Assembly (NCBI GenBank): GCA_021734595.1
Contig: JAIPIO010000058.1
Location: 1 to 15,930, forward strand
Length of the DNA stretch: 15,930 nucleotides
Source of the DNA: Kiritimatiellales bacterium
GTDB taxonomy: Bacteria > Verrucomicrobiota > Kiritimatiellia > Kiritimatiellales > Pontiellaceae
Direction of reading: 5' to 3'
Shown: piece by piece, positions 1 to 6,373 of the stretch
How the letters are laid out: every line of letters starts with the position of its first letter
Position numbering within the stretch: position 1 is the stretch's first letter
Translations under genes and position numbers: made by a program
Notes under the pieces: generated by a model
Databases searched by the model: none
Told to the model about the DNA's origin: nothing
What the model saw: the letters and a program-made list of their open reading frames with translations, nothing else

Positions 1-699
1 ATCACCTTCAAGCGGGAGTCCCTTTATAAAGAGGAGGCGGTGCCCGACTATGAAGGTGGCGACCTGATTGAAACCGCCCCCTACAAATGGCAGACGCACA
101 GCTCGATCTCTGGCTGGTTCCACCGCGCCGGGGAAAAAGCAGCCCCCTCCTTCCGCCTCTTCAATAAAATCTTCGACGTGGTCAGTAAAAACGGCAACCT
201 GCTGCTCAACCTGGCGCTGAAAGCCGACGGTTCGATCCGTGATGACGAGTTGGCCTTCCTGAAGGACATGGAACAGTGGATGAATGTCGTTGGCGAGAGT
301 ATCCACGCCACCCGCCCGTGGCTGACCTATGGCGAGCTTGATCCCGGCGAAGAACTCTTCTTCAAGGAGAAGACCGGCGGCGGCGTCTACGACGATCCCG
401 AGCGGATCCGCATGGGTCACCTGCGTCCCTACGACGGCAACATCCGCTACACCCGCAGCAAGGATGGCTCCACGGTCTATGCCGCGCGCATGAGTTTCCC
501 AGAAACACCCTTTACACTCCGGTCGTTCGGAAAAGATGCCGTGGGCAAGGACGTCCAAATCAAATCCATCACCCTGCTCGGCAACAGCGAAAAGATCCGT
601 TGGAAAAGAACCGACGCCGGCATCGAAATAAAACCGCCGTCCAAAAAAATCTTCCCGGACGACAAATGGCCGGTCGTGTTTAAGCTGAATACAATTTGA
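1..699 (+). CDS. Alpha-L-fucosidase (GH29), C-terminal part
   Basis: This reading frame is open from the first base and enters from outside the window, so the start and the catalytic nucleophile region are missing; the 3' end (TGA at 697-699) is present. The visible 232 residues match the end of the GH29 catalytic domain: the run VVSKNGNLLLNLALKADGSI, then a helix ending in MEQWMNVVGESIHATRPW, which is the typical GH29 signature, followed by a beta-rich C-terminal domain that ends in a strand-rich LPSRV-like tail. GH29 enzymes release alpha-linked L-fucose from glycans, usually outside the cytoplasm in this kind of bacterium. It is the last gene of whatever cluster lies to the left; a 138-nt gap and a drop in GC separate it from the next gene. 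The family call is firm; substrate and linkage are not visible. Confidence 0.9.
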   Translation: MTFKRESLYKEEAVPDYEGGDLIETAPYKWQTHSSISGWFHRAGEKAAPSFRLFNKIFDVVSKNGNLLLNLALKADGSIRDDELAFLKDMEQWMNVVGESIHATRPWLTYGELDPGEELFFKEKTGGGVYDDPERIRMGHLRPYDGNIRYTRSKDGSTVYAARMSFPETPFTLRSFGKDAVGKDVQIKSITLLGNSEKIRWKRTDAGIEIKPPSKKIFPDDKWPVVFKLNTI

Positions 700-837
700 A
701 CCACTGTTTAACACAGATGGACACGGATCGTTTCTATTAACTGTTTGCTTGAGGGTATCCATTGTTGCGGCCAGCCCACGGAAATGTTAACCTAGGTTTG
801 TGTCAGGGAGGATGCTTTGGGAATAGAAAGATAAAAT

Positions 838-1260
838 ATGACATCAGGCTTTAGAGACACCGAAACTTGCAAGGAAAACCACCTACGCTTTGTGAAACGC
901 ATCGTTGAAAGCGAGGTGGTTTGGTCGCTTTCAAACTCTGGGGGTTACGCCATTGCTGAATCAAATGAAGATGATGATCCAGCAGAGATAATTCTCTTTT
1001 GGTCAGATGAAGCGTATGCGAGACGAGCGAAAACTGAAACATTCCCCGAGTATAAAGAAACAACAATTCCTCTATTCGATTTCTTATACCGCTGGTTACC
1101 GGGAATGTCTGGCGATGGAATTTTAGCAGGAACAAATTGGACAGGAGATTTGGTCGGCCTTGAGTTTGATCCATATCAATTGAGAACCGAAATCGAAGAA
1201 ACACTCTCACAAGAACAGTCAAAACGATTTCGGGACAAGTATGAGGAATTGACCAAATAG
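838..1260 (+). CDS. DUF2750 family protein
   Basis: This 140-residue soluble protein has no signal peptide. The order of features (an N-terminal helix with a conserved VESEVVWSLSNSGGYAI stretch, an FWSDEAYARRA segment, an IPLFDFLYRWLPGM segment and a GTNWTGDLVGLEFDP segment) fits DUF2750, a family of unknown function often found as an isolated accessory gene. The start at 838 has only a weak purine stretch (AGAAAG) upstream. Base composition is clearly poorer in GC (roughly 43 percent by eye) than the flanking genes, and codon choice is more AT-rich, which suggests recent acquisition. It stands alone: a 138-nt gap lies upstream, and a palindrome cluster begins 4 nt after its stop codon. The family assignment comes from recalled patterns, not a search. 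Confidence 0.75.
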   Translation: MTSGFRDTETCKENHLRFVKRIVESEVVWSLSNSGGYAIAESNEDDDPAEIILFWSDEAYARRAKTETFPEYKETTIPLFDFLYRWLPGMSGDGILAGTNWTGDLVGLEFDPYQLRTEIEETLSQEQSKRFRDKYEELTK

Positions 1261-1263
1261 AAT

Positions 1264-1299
1264 TTCCAGACATTGGAACCTTATTTCCAACCCTTGGAA
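1264..1299 (+). repeat. Palindrome cluster A: two TTCCA-N5-TGGAA sites, 21 bp apart
   Basis: There are two 15-bp palindromes: TTCCAGACATTGGAA at 1264-1278 and TTCCAACCCTTGGAA at 1285-1299. Their centres (1271 and 1292) are 21 bp apart, two helical turns. The first is the exact reverse complement of the copies at 3039 and 11133; the second is identical to the copy at 11186. The cluster starts 4 nt after the DUF2750 stop and lies upstream of the exported protein at 1415. It is most likely a binding site for a dimeric DNA-binding protein, which is an inference from symmetry and spacing. Confidence 0.8.
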
Positions 1300-1305
1300 C
1301 CAGTA

Positions 1306-1340
1306 CGGTTTCAAAGTGGACTGCGTTTATATATGGAGGG
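1306..1340 (+). promoter_or_regulatory. Conserved promoter-like block downstream of cluster A
   Basis: After the last palindrome come CGGTTTC (1306-1312), TGCGTTTATATA (1322-1333) and TGGAGGG (1334-1340). The same elements, in the same order and nearly the same distances, occur at 3121-3157; a reduced version (TGCGTCTAAACATGG) occurs at 11222-11236. TATATA at 1328-1333 could be a -10 element. No good -35 hexamer is visible, which would fit an activator-dependent promoter in which the palindrome centre (1292) lies roughly 45-50 bp upstream of the start of transcription. The transcription start is inferred. Confidence 0.45.
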
Positions 1341-1398
1341 ACGACTTCCACGTCGTCCGCAAAAAAAAGGAACGGCGCGGGTGGAACCGCGCCCTCCA
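1334..1398 (+). repeat. Two-hairpin structured leader (REP-like)
   Basis: An outer stem TGGAG (1334-1338) pairs with CTCCA (1394-1398). It encloses two strong hairpins: GGACGAC/GTCGTCC (1339-1345 with 1352-1358) and GGCGCGG/CCGCGCC (1374-1380 with 1387-1393), joined by an A-rich linker with a run of eight A (1361-1368). This would fold as a three-way junction in the 5' untranslated region, ending 16 nt before the ATG at 1415. A simpler version precedes the gene at 3204. It resembles REP-type intergenic repeats; a regulatory role is unproven. Confidence 0.6.
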
Positions 1399-1414
1399 AC
1401 TGGGAGAGGATGCC

Positions 1415-3019
1415 ATGAAAAAGATAATTGCAATTTTAGTAACGGGGTTGGCGATCAGCGCCACGGGTGAGGTCAAGCAACTTGGGAGAGGATTGCACGG
1501 GTACATTGGTTTCAGCGCCACGCGCCCGAAGAACCATGCAGAGTACAGCGCGGGCATGGGATTCTATTCCGCGGTCTGGCCATTGGTCGATCAGCCGATC
1601 GCGCATTTCCAGATCGGTCTGGCCTCGTCCTGGATTTCCCCGGACAATTCCGACAACAAAGACACCCCGCTTGCCCCGGAGGGTACGCGGGCCCGCAACT
1701 GGCCGGAGCGTGGTCCCACCTGGAGCAGCGTCTTCCAGACGGTGGAAGGCGGTCTTGGCTACTGGGCGGGAAACCGGTTCCGCTACAACTCGCCGAAGTT
1801 CAGCATGAACGGTACGCCGCAATGCTACGATTACGAGGTCGCATCGCCGGGCTGGTCTTTTTTCCACAGCAGCAAGCCCCTGCCCGACGACCGGCTGGGT
1901 ATCGCCCAGCTGAGCAACCGTTTGCTGATTCCGCCGGACGGTCTGCCGTTCGAGGGCCGGCCCAATGGAAAATTCATGGGCTACAGCTACATGGCCCTCC
2001 CCTTCACCGACCCGGTTTCCGGGGAACCGCCCACCGGGGACCAGGCGTGGACCTGCTTTATGCACACGGCCAACTTCAAGGGGCCCATGGCCTACTACAT
2101 TCCCGAAACCTGGAGTAAGATCGGCAAGCTGTTCAACTATCCCTTCATCTACGGGCGCGGGCTCGACAGCCGGCCGGGCAGGATGGGCGGCGGCGCGATG
2201 GAGATCAATACGGTGCCGCGCTTGGAGTCGCAGGACCGCCAGGGAACGACCTATTCCAAGCTGCCGAAGTTGCAGTTTCCCGTGAACACGCAAGGCCAAA
2301 GCCGGATCGTGCAGGACGTGACCTACTACTCGAAGGCGGCTCTCTACAACGCCTTCAAGAGCTGGCGGGACGGTGGGTCCGCCTGCTCCGGGCGTTTCGA
2401 CAAGCAAGGAGCCTTCGTATCGGTCCTGCGTCCCCGTCCCTTGAAATTCGACCAAGACGGCAACCGCATGACCGGCATCGACAGCGCTTTCAACACCAAA
2501 GTGTTCGCCGACAATGCCTGGGGACTGGAGTGGAACGACAGCACGCTCGGCCCCAAGGGACAGTTCCCGCAGTATTACCGGCACGAAGGCGACAAGCGGA
2601 TCGCCGTGGGCGCAGCGGATGTTCCTAAAGAGACAAAGCTGCACGGCAAGGAGTTCAGGCAGGCAAAACGGGGGAAACCCTACGCCGCGCCCGCAGCCGG
2701 AGCGTGGACGAAACCCGGCCCCAAGGCCGGCCCCTTCAAGGTGAACCTCGCCGACGGATCAACCGTCACCTATTCGTGGTACCGCTTTGTGGACCAGCCC
2801 TCATTCCAGCAATACCGTTGGAGCAAGGAGAAAAAGGCCAAACTCCAGGCCTTCGTGGCAAAGATCCACGCCCACTGGCCAATCGACCGCGACTATATGG
2901 CGCCGCCCACCAGCGGCGAGCTCGTTGCGCTCGATCCCGCCCTGCTCGTGACCCCGCCGAAAGGCATGGAAGTCGGCTATGTACCCATCGTGACGCGTCA
3001 GGAAGACACCAAACATTAA
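1415..3019 (+). CDS. Exported protein of unknown function
   Basis: This gene encodes 534 residues. The ATG at 1415 is preferred over earlier in-frame starts because GGGAGAGG (1402-1409) sits just upstream and the first residues, MKKIIAILVTGLAISATG, form a classic signal peptide with predicted cleavage near residue 18. The mature part has no membrane segment. It is rich in Trp, Tyr, Gly and Pro (for example YIGFSATRP, GLGYWAGNRFRYNSP, GYSYMALPFTDP) and has only a few Cys. I do not recognise a family or catalytic motif. The composition suggests a compact beta-rich periplasmic or surface protein, perhaps glycan-related given the neighbours, but that is a guess. The first 17 nt of the coding sequence are identical to those of the ThuA-like gene at 3204, although the mature proteins are unrelated. 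It appears to be transcribed alone, from its own leader. Confidence 0.85.
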   Translation: MKKIIAILVTGLAISATGEVKQLGRGLHGYIGFSATRPKNHAEYSAGMGFYSAVWPLVDQPIAHFQIGLASSWISPDNSDNKDTPLAPEGTRARNWPERGPTWSSVFQTVEGGLGYWAGNRFRYNSPKFSMNGTPQCYDYEVASPGWSFFHSSKPLPDDRLGIAQLSNRLLIPPDGLPFEGRPNGKFMGYSYMALPFTDPVSGEPPTGDQAWTCFMHTANFKGPMAYYIPETWSKIGKLFNYPFIYGRGLDSRPGRMGGGAMEINTVPRLESQDRQGTTYSKLPKLQFPVNTQGQSRIVQDVTYYSKAALYNAFKSWRDGGSACSGRFDKQGAFVSVLRPRPLKFDQDGNRMTGIDSAFNTKVFADNAWGLEWNDSTLGPKGQFPQYYRHEGDKRIAVGAADVPKETKLHGKEFRQAKRGKPYAAPAAGAWTKPGPKAGPFKVNLADGSTVTYSWYRFVDQPSFQQYRWSKEKKAKLQAFVAKIHAHWPIDRDYMAPPTSGELVALDPALLVTPPKGMEVGYVPIVTRQEDTKH

Positions 3020-3038
3020 TTTTCGGACTGACCGGGAA

Positions 3039-3115
3039 TTCCAATGTCTGGAATTTTCTGTCGGTATTGTTCCAATGACTGGAAAACTCCGCTATGTTTC
3101 TTCCAACCATTGGAA
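3039..3115 (+). repeat. Palindrome cluster B: three TTCCA-N5-TGGAA sites, 31 and 31 bp apart
   Basis: There are three sites: TTCCAATGTCTGGAA (3039-3053), TTCCAATGACTGGAA (3070-3084) and TTCCAACCATTGGAA (3101-3115). The centres at 3046, 3077 and 3108 are 31 bp apart each time, close to three helical turns. The cluster begins 20 nt after the stop of the exported protein and lies upstream of the ThuA-like gene. The unrelated bases between the sites show that the spacing, not the intervening sequence, is conserved. Confidence 0.85.
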
Positions 3116-3120
3116 GTGTC

Positions 3121-3157
3121 CGGTTTCGGTTGCAGACAGCGTTTTTTTACTGGAGCG
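3121..3157 (+). promoter_or_regulatory. Conserved promoter-like block downstream of cluster B
   Basis: CGGTTTC (3121-3127), AGCGTTTTTTTAC (3138-3150) and TGGAGCGG (3151-3158) match the block at 1306-1340 element for element. The last palindrome ends 23 nt before the AGCGT, exactly as in the first copy. A -10 element would fall in the T-rich stretch 3142-3150 but is poorer than the TATATA of the first copy. The conservation between two otherwise unrelated genes is the main evidence for function. Confidence 0.4.
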
Positions 3158-3186
3158 GACGATGTCCTCATCGTCTGCGGACTCCA
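3151..3186 (+). repeat. Structured leader hairpin upstream of ThuA-like gene
   Basis: GCGGACGATG (3155-3164) pairs with CATCGTCTGC (3169-3178) around a 4-nt loop with a single G-T wobble, inside an outer TGGAG/CTCCA stem (3151-3155 with 3182-3186). It corresponds to the leader at 1334-1398 but lacks the second hairpin and the A-run. It ends 17 nt before the ATG at 3204, leaving AAAGGATAGAGG free as ribosome-binding sequence. Confidence 0.6.
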
Positions 3187-3203
3187 ACAGAAAGGATAGA
3201 GGT

Positions 3204-4184
3204 ATGAAAAAGATAATTGCTGTTTTGGTACTGGGATTGGTGATGGGCGCAGCGGCGCGGGAATATGTGACGGCACCACCGGAAGCGTCGGAGATTGTGC
3301 CACCGACACCGGAATGGATCGCCAAGGTGACGAAGCTGGCTCCGGCCAAGCCGACGGTTAAACCGAAAAAGAAGCGCCGCATCCTGATGTTTTCCGTTAC
3401 CACCGGATTCAACCATCTGGTCATCCCGCACACGGCGGAAGCCATCAAGGCCATCGGAAAGAAAACCGGCGCCTACGAGGTGACCGAAACCAGCGACATT
3501 GAAATGTTCATGCCCGACAACCTGGAACAGTTTGACGCGGTGGTGCTGAACAACACCTGCTCCATCGGACCCGGTAGAAATATATTTCTCGATATCCTCA
3601 ACAACAAATCAAAGCAGGACAAAACGCTGGGGCTGAAATACAACAAGCTCACGGAGGCGGACCGGGAAGCCCGGGCCGCAGAGCTGGAGCAGAGCCTGCT
3701 GGCTTTCGTGCGCGGCGGCAAGGGCCTGATCGTCATGCATGGCGGTATTGTGTTCCTCAACAACTCGGCGGAGTTCAGCGGAATGGTCGGCGGCAGTTTT
3801 GATTTCCATCCGAAGCGGCAGATGGTGACGCTCGATCCGGTGGATCCCGACCATCCCCTCGTAGCGGGATTCAACGGCAAGGGCTTTATCCACAGCGACG
3901 AACCCTATCTCTTTAAGAACGCCTATGCCAAAAAGAACTTCCGCCCGCTACTGGTCATGGCTGTGGACAAGCTGAATCCCAAGACCTTCAAAAAGCCCGG
4001 CGTGAAGGACGATGTGCGCTATGTGGCGTGGATCAAGAAATACGGCCAGGGCCGGGTGTTTTACTGCAGCCCGTCGCACCAGCCGGAAAGCTTCGAGACC
4101 CGGGAGATGCTCCGTTTTGTCCTCGACGGCACCCAGTACGCGCTGGGCGACCTGAAATGCGACGACTCGCCGATTGGGAAATAA
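3204..4184 (+). CDS. Exported ThuA-like domain protein
   Basis: This gene encodes 326 residues. The ATG at 3204 is chosen because AAAGGATAGAGG precedes it and MKKIIAVLVLGLVMGAAA is a signal peptide (cleavage near residue 18). A Pro/Lys-rich linker (about 22-57) leads into a ThuA-like domain (about 58-310): RRILMFSVTTGFNH, the central FDAVVLNNTC, the GKGLIVMHGG strand-turn, GGSFDFHP, DPDHPLVAGF and the terminal GQGRVFYCSPSHQPE. ThuA-like proteins have a class I glutamine-amidotransferase-like fold and are linked to sugar utilisation (trehalose and sucrose in rhizobia); in PVC bacteria they are frequently exported and found beside glycoside hydrolases, and their activity is generally unknown. 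It sits alone behind its own palindrome cluster and leader, with no co-transcribed partner downstream before the toxin-antitoxin promoter. Confidence 0.88.
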   Translation: MKKIIAVLVLGLVMGAAAREYVTAPPEASEIVPPTPEWIAKVTKLAPAKPTVKPKKKRRILMFSVTTGFNHLVIPHTAEAIKAIGKKTGAYEVTETSDIEMFMPDNLEQFDAVVLNNTCSIGPGRNIFLDILNNKSKQDKTLGLKYNKLTEADREARAAELEQSLLAFVRGGKGLIVMHGGIVFLNNSAEFSGMVGGSFDFHPKRQMVTLDPVDPDHPLVAGFNGKGFIHSDEPYLFKNAYAKKNFRPLLVMAVDKLNPKTFKKPGVKDDVRYVAWIKKYGQGRVFYCSPSHQPESFETREMLRFVLDGTQYALGDLKCDDSPIGK

Positions 4185-4217
4185 AATTGTTCTGCACGGG
4201 ACTTGATTCCTTAAACC

Positions 4218-4236
4218 TTTTGGGTTAAACCCCAAA
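4218..4236 (+). promoter_or_regulatory. Candidate HigA operator upstream of higBA
   Basis: A near-perfect inverted repeat is centred on 4227: TTT-T-GGGTT, a central A, then AACCC-C-AAA, with one mismatched pair. It lies 22 nt before the higB start, and a possible -35 (TTGATT, 4203-4208) lies just upstream. HigA-type antitoxins repress their own promoter by binding such repeats, so autoregulation is the likely role; the promoter hexamers themselves are weak. Confidence 0.5.
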
Positions 4237-4258
4237 GTATATCCCACGAGGGTTATGC

Positions 4259-4537
4259 ATGATCATCTCGTTTAAGGACAAACGAACCAGACAAATTTGG
4301 GAAGGCAAGGTTTCGCGCTTGGATGCCGGATTGCAGCGCAAAGCCCAGCTCAAACTGCGTTATATCCATCTGGCTCATGAGGTGACCGATCTGCAAACTC
4401 CGCCGGGCAACCGTTTGGAGAAGCTGAGCGGTGATCGAAAAGGTCACTATTCGATACGCGTGAATCAGCAATGGCGGATCTGTTTCCGCTGGACGCCCAC
4501 CGGGGTGGATGAGGTTGAATTTGTTGATTATCACTAA
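4259..4537 (+). CDS. higB: HigB-type toxin, RelE superfamily
   Basis: This 92-residue protein matches the HigB/RelE-like toxin family over its whole length: an N-terminal ISFKDKRTRQIWEGK, a central helix DAGLQRKAQLKLRYI, and the hallmark C-terminal PPGNRLEKLSGDRKGHYSIR then WRICFRW and the end EFVDYH. Such toxins cleave mRNA on the ribosome and are neutralised by the adjacent antitoxin. GAGGG (4248-4252) provides the ribosome-binding site for the ATG at 4259. An overlapping ATG at 4255 is out of frame and ignored. The toxin precedes the antitoxin, the usual order for HigBA. All expected regions are present, so the toxin appears intact. Confidence 0.93.
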   Translation: MIISFKDKRTRQIWEGKVSRLDAGLQRKAQLKLRYIHLAHEVTDLQTPPGNRLEKLSGDRKGHYSIRVNQQWRICFRWTPTGVDEVEFVDYH

Positions 4538-4550
4538 ATAGGAGAAGGCG

Positions 4551-4835
4551 ATGAATCCAGTAAATGTACATCCGGGCGAAGCTATCCAGGAATTTCTGGA
4601 AGACTACAACCTGAGCCAAAGCCAGCTCGCACGAGAGCTGCGCGTACCGGTGCGCCGCATCAATACCATTGTCCGCGGCGAACGCAGTATTACCGCCGAT
4701 ACCGCTGTGCGGCTTGCCCGCTTTTTCGGCAATCGAGCCGATTTTTGGTTGGGGCTTCAGGAACTTTACGACATCAATGAAACCGAACAGCAACTTGCCC
4801 CTGAGCTTATGAAGATCCATCCCGTTAGTGCATAA
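4551..4835 (+). CDS. higA: HigA-type antitoxin, XRE-family HTH
   Basis: This 94-residue protein starts 13 nt after the toxin stop, with AGGAG (4540-4544) as ribosome-binding site. HPGEAIQEFLEDYNLSQSQL, then a helix-turn-helix LARELRVPVRRINTIVRGER, and ITADTAVRLARFFGNRADFW are diagnostic of the HigA subgroup of XRE/Cro-like antitoxins. It would bind the toxin through its terminal helices and repress the shared promoter, probably at the inverted repeat 4218-4236. The pair separates the ThuA-like gene from the glycoside hydrolase operon, whose first gene starts 23 nt after the antitoxin stop. Read-through from the toxin-antitoxin promoter into the operon is therefore possible, since I see no terminator in the 23-nt gap. 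Confidence 0.93.
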   Translation: MNPVNVHPGEAIQEFLEDYNLSQSQLARELRVPVRRINTIVRGERSITADTAVRLARFFGNRADFWLGLQELYDINETEQQLAPELMKIHPVSA

Positions 4836-4858
4836 TGATTTAATTGAAAGGATGGAAA

Positions 4859-6373
4859 ATGAAACGACTGTTGATTGCAACCTTACTGCTGTGCGCAGAC
4901 GCATGGGCGAAGCCATCTACTCTCACCTACAGCCTGGGCAAAGGGAAGCCCGTGGAGAGCGGACATGAGATCCTGCTGGTCAAGGGTAGCCCGGGCACGC
5001 TGTCCTTCAAGGTTGAGAATACCAATGCCGCCAAGACCGAAACACTGTCGCTGGAAATTCCCTCCGACCAGCTCGCGGGGCAGCTGGTTACTTTCAGCGC
5101 CAAGGTGAAAGCCGAAAACGTCAGCCGAACGGATCAAAACTGGATGGGCATCAAGGTGATGCTGGTTCTTGAAACAAAACACGGCAAGCAGCATCCGCAA
5201 CTCAAATTCGGCACCGGCAGCTTCGACTGGACGGAGGTTTCGGAAACACTGCGCATACCATCGGGCATCACCAAGGCCACGCTGATGCTGGGGCTGCAGC
5301 AGGCGAACGGGAAGGTGTGGTTCGACCAAGTAACCGTCAAGGCGGGACGGCCCGTCCACCAGGGCAAGCGCCAGCAGCAAAAATTTATCGGCCACGCGCT
5401 GCCGCGGCTGCGCGGCGTGATGCACGGGCCGGAGTTCGATGCGGAGGATGTCCGCTATCTGGCCGAAGAGTGGCAGGCCAACCAGGTGCGCTGGCAGCTC
5501 AACTGGACACCGATGAAAAAGGCCGAGGAGTGGGCGCGGGACCTGGACGACTACGATCAGTGGCTGAGCGGCGCACTGGCTGACCTAGACCGGGCGATGG
5601 ACGCCTGCGAAAAGCATGGGCTCATGATGCTGGTGGACCTTCACTGCCCCCCCGGAGGCCGCAGCGATGGCGGAGTCTGCCGCATGTTCAGCGAACAGCG
5701 TTATCAGGACAAGCTCATCGAGGTGTGGGCCCGCATCGCACGCCAGTGCAAGGGACGCAAATGCGTCTATGCCTACGACCTGATCAACGAGCCCAAGGAA
5801 CCGAAGTCGGGGGCAACGATCACTTGGCGGGCGTTGGCGACCAAGGCGGTCGATGCGATCCGCGCCGTCGATCCGGGCAAGCCGGTGGTATTCGAGCCCG
5901 GCCCGCAGGGCAGCTGCGCCGGATTCGACCAGCTTGTCCCGCTGGACCGCGAAAAGGTGATCTACAGTTTCCACATGTACAAACCAAACATCTTCACCCA
6001 CCAGGGCATCAAGAATGCCCCCATCGGGCCTGTCTATCCCGGCATCATCGAAGGCGACTATTGGGATAAGGAACGGCTGCGGGAAGCAATGGCCCCGGCC
6101 ATCGAATTCCAGCGGGCCTACAATGTGCACATGTACGTGGGCGAATTCAGCGCCATCCGCTGGGCACCGGGTGCCCACCGTTATCTGCACGATTTAATCG
6201 ACCTGTTCGAGGAATACGGATGGGACTGGTCCTACCATGCCTACCGGGAATTCAACGGATGGAGCGTCGAACACAGCGCCAACCGGAAGGAAAACAAACC
6301 GTCCAAAATACAGACCGACCGCGAAAAGCTGCTGCGCGACTGGTTTAACAAGAACAGGAAGCCGATATGGTAA
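4859..6373 (+). CDS. Exported GH5-family glycoside hydrolase with N-terminal beta-sandwich
   Basis: This gene encodes 504 residues. The start at 4859 is chosen because AAAGGATGG lies just upstream and MKRLLIATLLLCADAWA is a signal peptide. Residues about 20-165 form a carbohydrate-binding-like beta-sandwich (LSFKVENTNAAKTETLSLEIP ... GKVWFDQVTVKAG). Residues about 178-495 are a GH5-type TIM barrel: RGVMHGPEF, the NQVRWQLNW strand, LMMLVDLHCPPGG, YDLINEP with the expected acid/base Glu at 311, IYSFHMYKP, and YVGEFSAIRW with the expected nucleophile Glu at 429. Both catalytic residues are present. GH5 covers cellulases, mannanases, xylanases and others, so the substrate is open. It is the first gene of a three-gene operon; its stop overlaps the next start by 7 nt. 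Confidence 0.9.
   Translation: MKRLLIATLLLCADAWAKPSTLTYSLGKGKPVESGHEILLVKGSPGTLSFKVENTNAAKTETLSLEIPSDQLAGQLVTFSAKVKAENVSRTDQNWMGIKVMLVLETKHGKQHPQLKFGTGSFDWTEVSETLRIPSGITKATLMLGLQQANGKVWFDQVTVKAGRPVHQGKRQQQKFIGHALPRLRGVMHGPEFDAEDVRYLAEEWQANQVRWQLNWTPMKKAEEWARDLDDYDQWLSGALADLDRAMDACEKHGLMMLVDLHCPPGGRSDGGVCRMFSEQRYQDKLIEVWARIARQCKGRKCVYAYDLINEPKEPKSGATITWRALATKAVDAIRAVDPGKPVVFEPGPQGSCAGFDQLVPLDREKVIYSFHMYKPNIFTHQGIKNAPIGPVYPGIIEGDYWDKERLREAMAPAIEFQRAYNVHMYVGEFSAIRWAPGAHRYLHDLIDLFEEYGWDWSYHAYREFNGWSVEHSANRKENKPSKIQTDREKLLRDWFNKNRKPIW

Noticed and set aside
707..730. Stretch with ACACAGATGGACACGGAT after the fucosidase gene, similar to common CACAGATG-type intergenic repeats.
   Set aside because: It occurs only once in the window and has no clear arms or second copy, so it is not supportable as a repeat here.
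1307..1321. Possible third, degenerate palindrome in cluster A, 22 bp after the second (ends in GTGGAC).
   Set aside because: Only the right half resembles the motif; the left half does not match, and the same bases belong to the conserved promoter-like block.
1436..2644. Long open frame on the minus strand (about 402 codons) opposite the unknown exported protein.
   Set aside because: Because the plus-strand gene is unrecognised I considered this one, but the plus strand has the ribosome-binding site, signal peptide and normal amino-acid composition, while the minus-strand translation is Arg/Val/Gly-rich and structureless.
3075..3203. Upstream extension of the ThuA-like frame by 43 codons.
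   Set aside because: It runs through the palindromes and leader hairpin, and the signal peptide begins at the ATG at 3204, which has its own ribosome-binding site.
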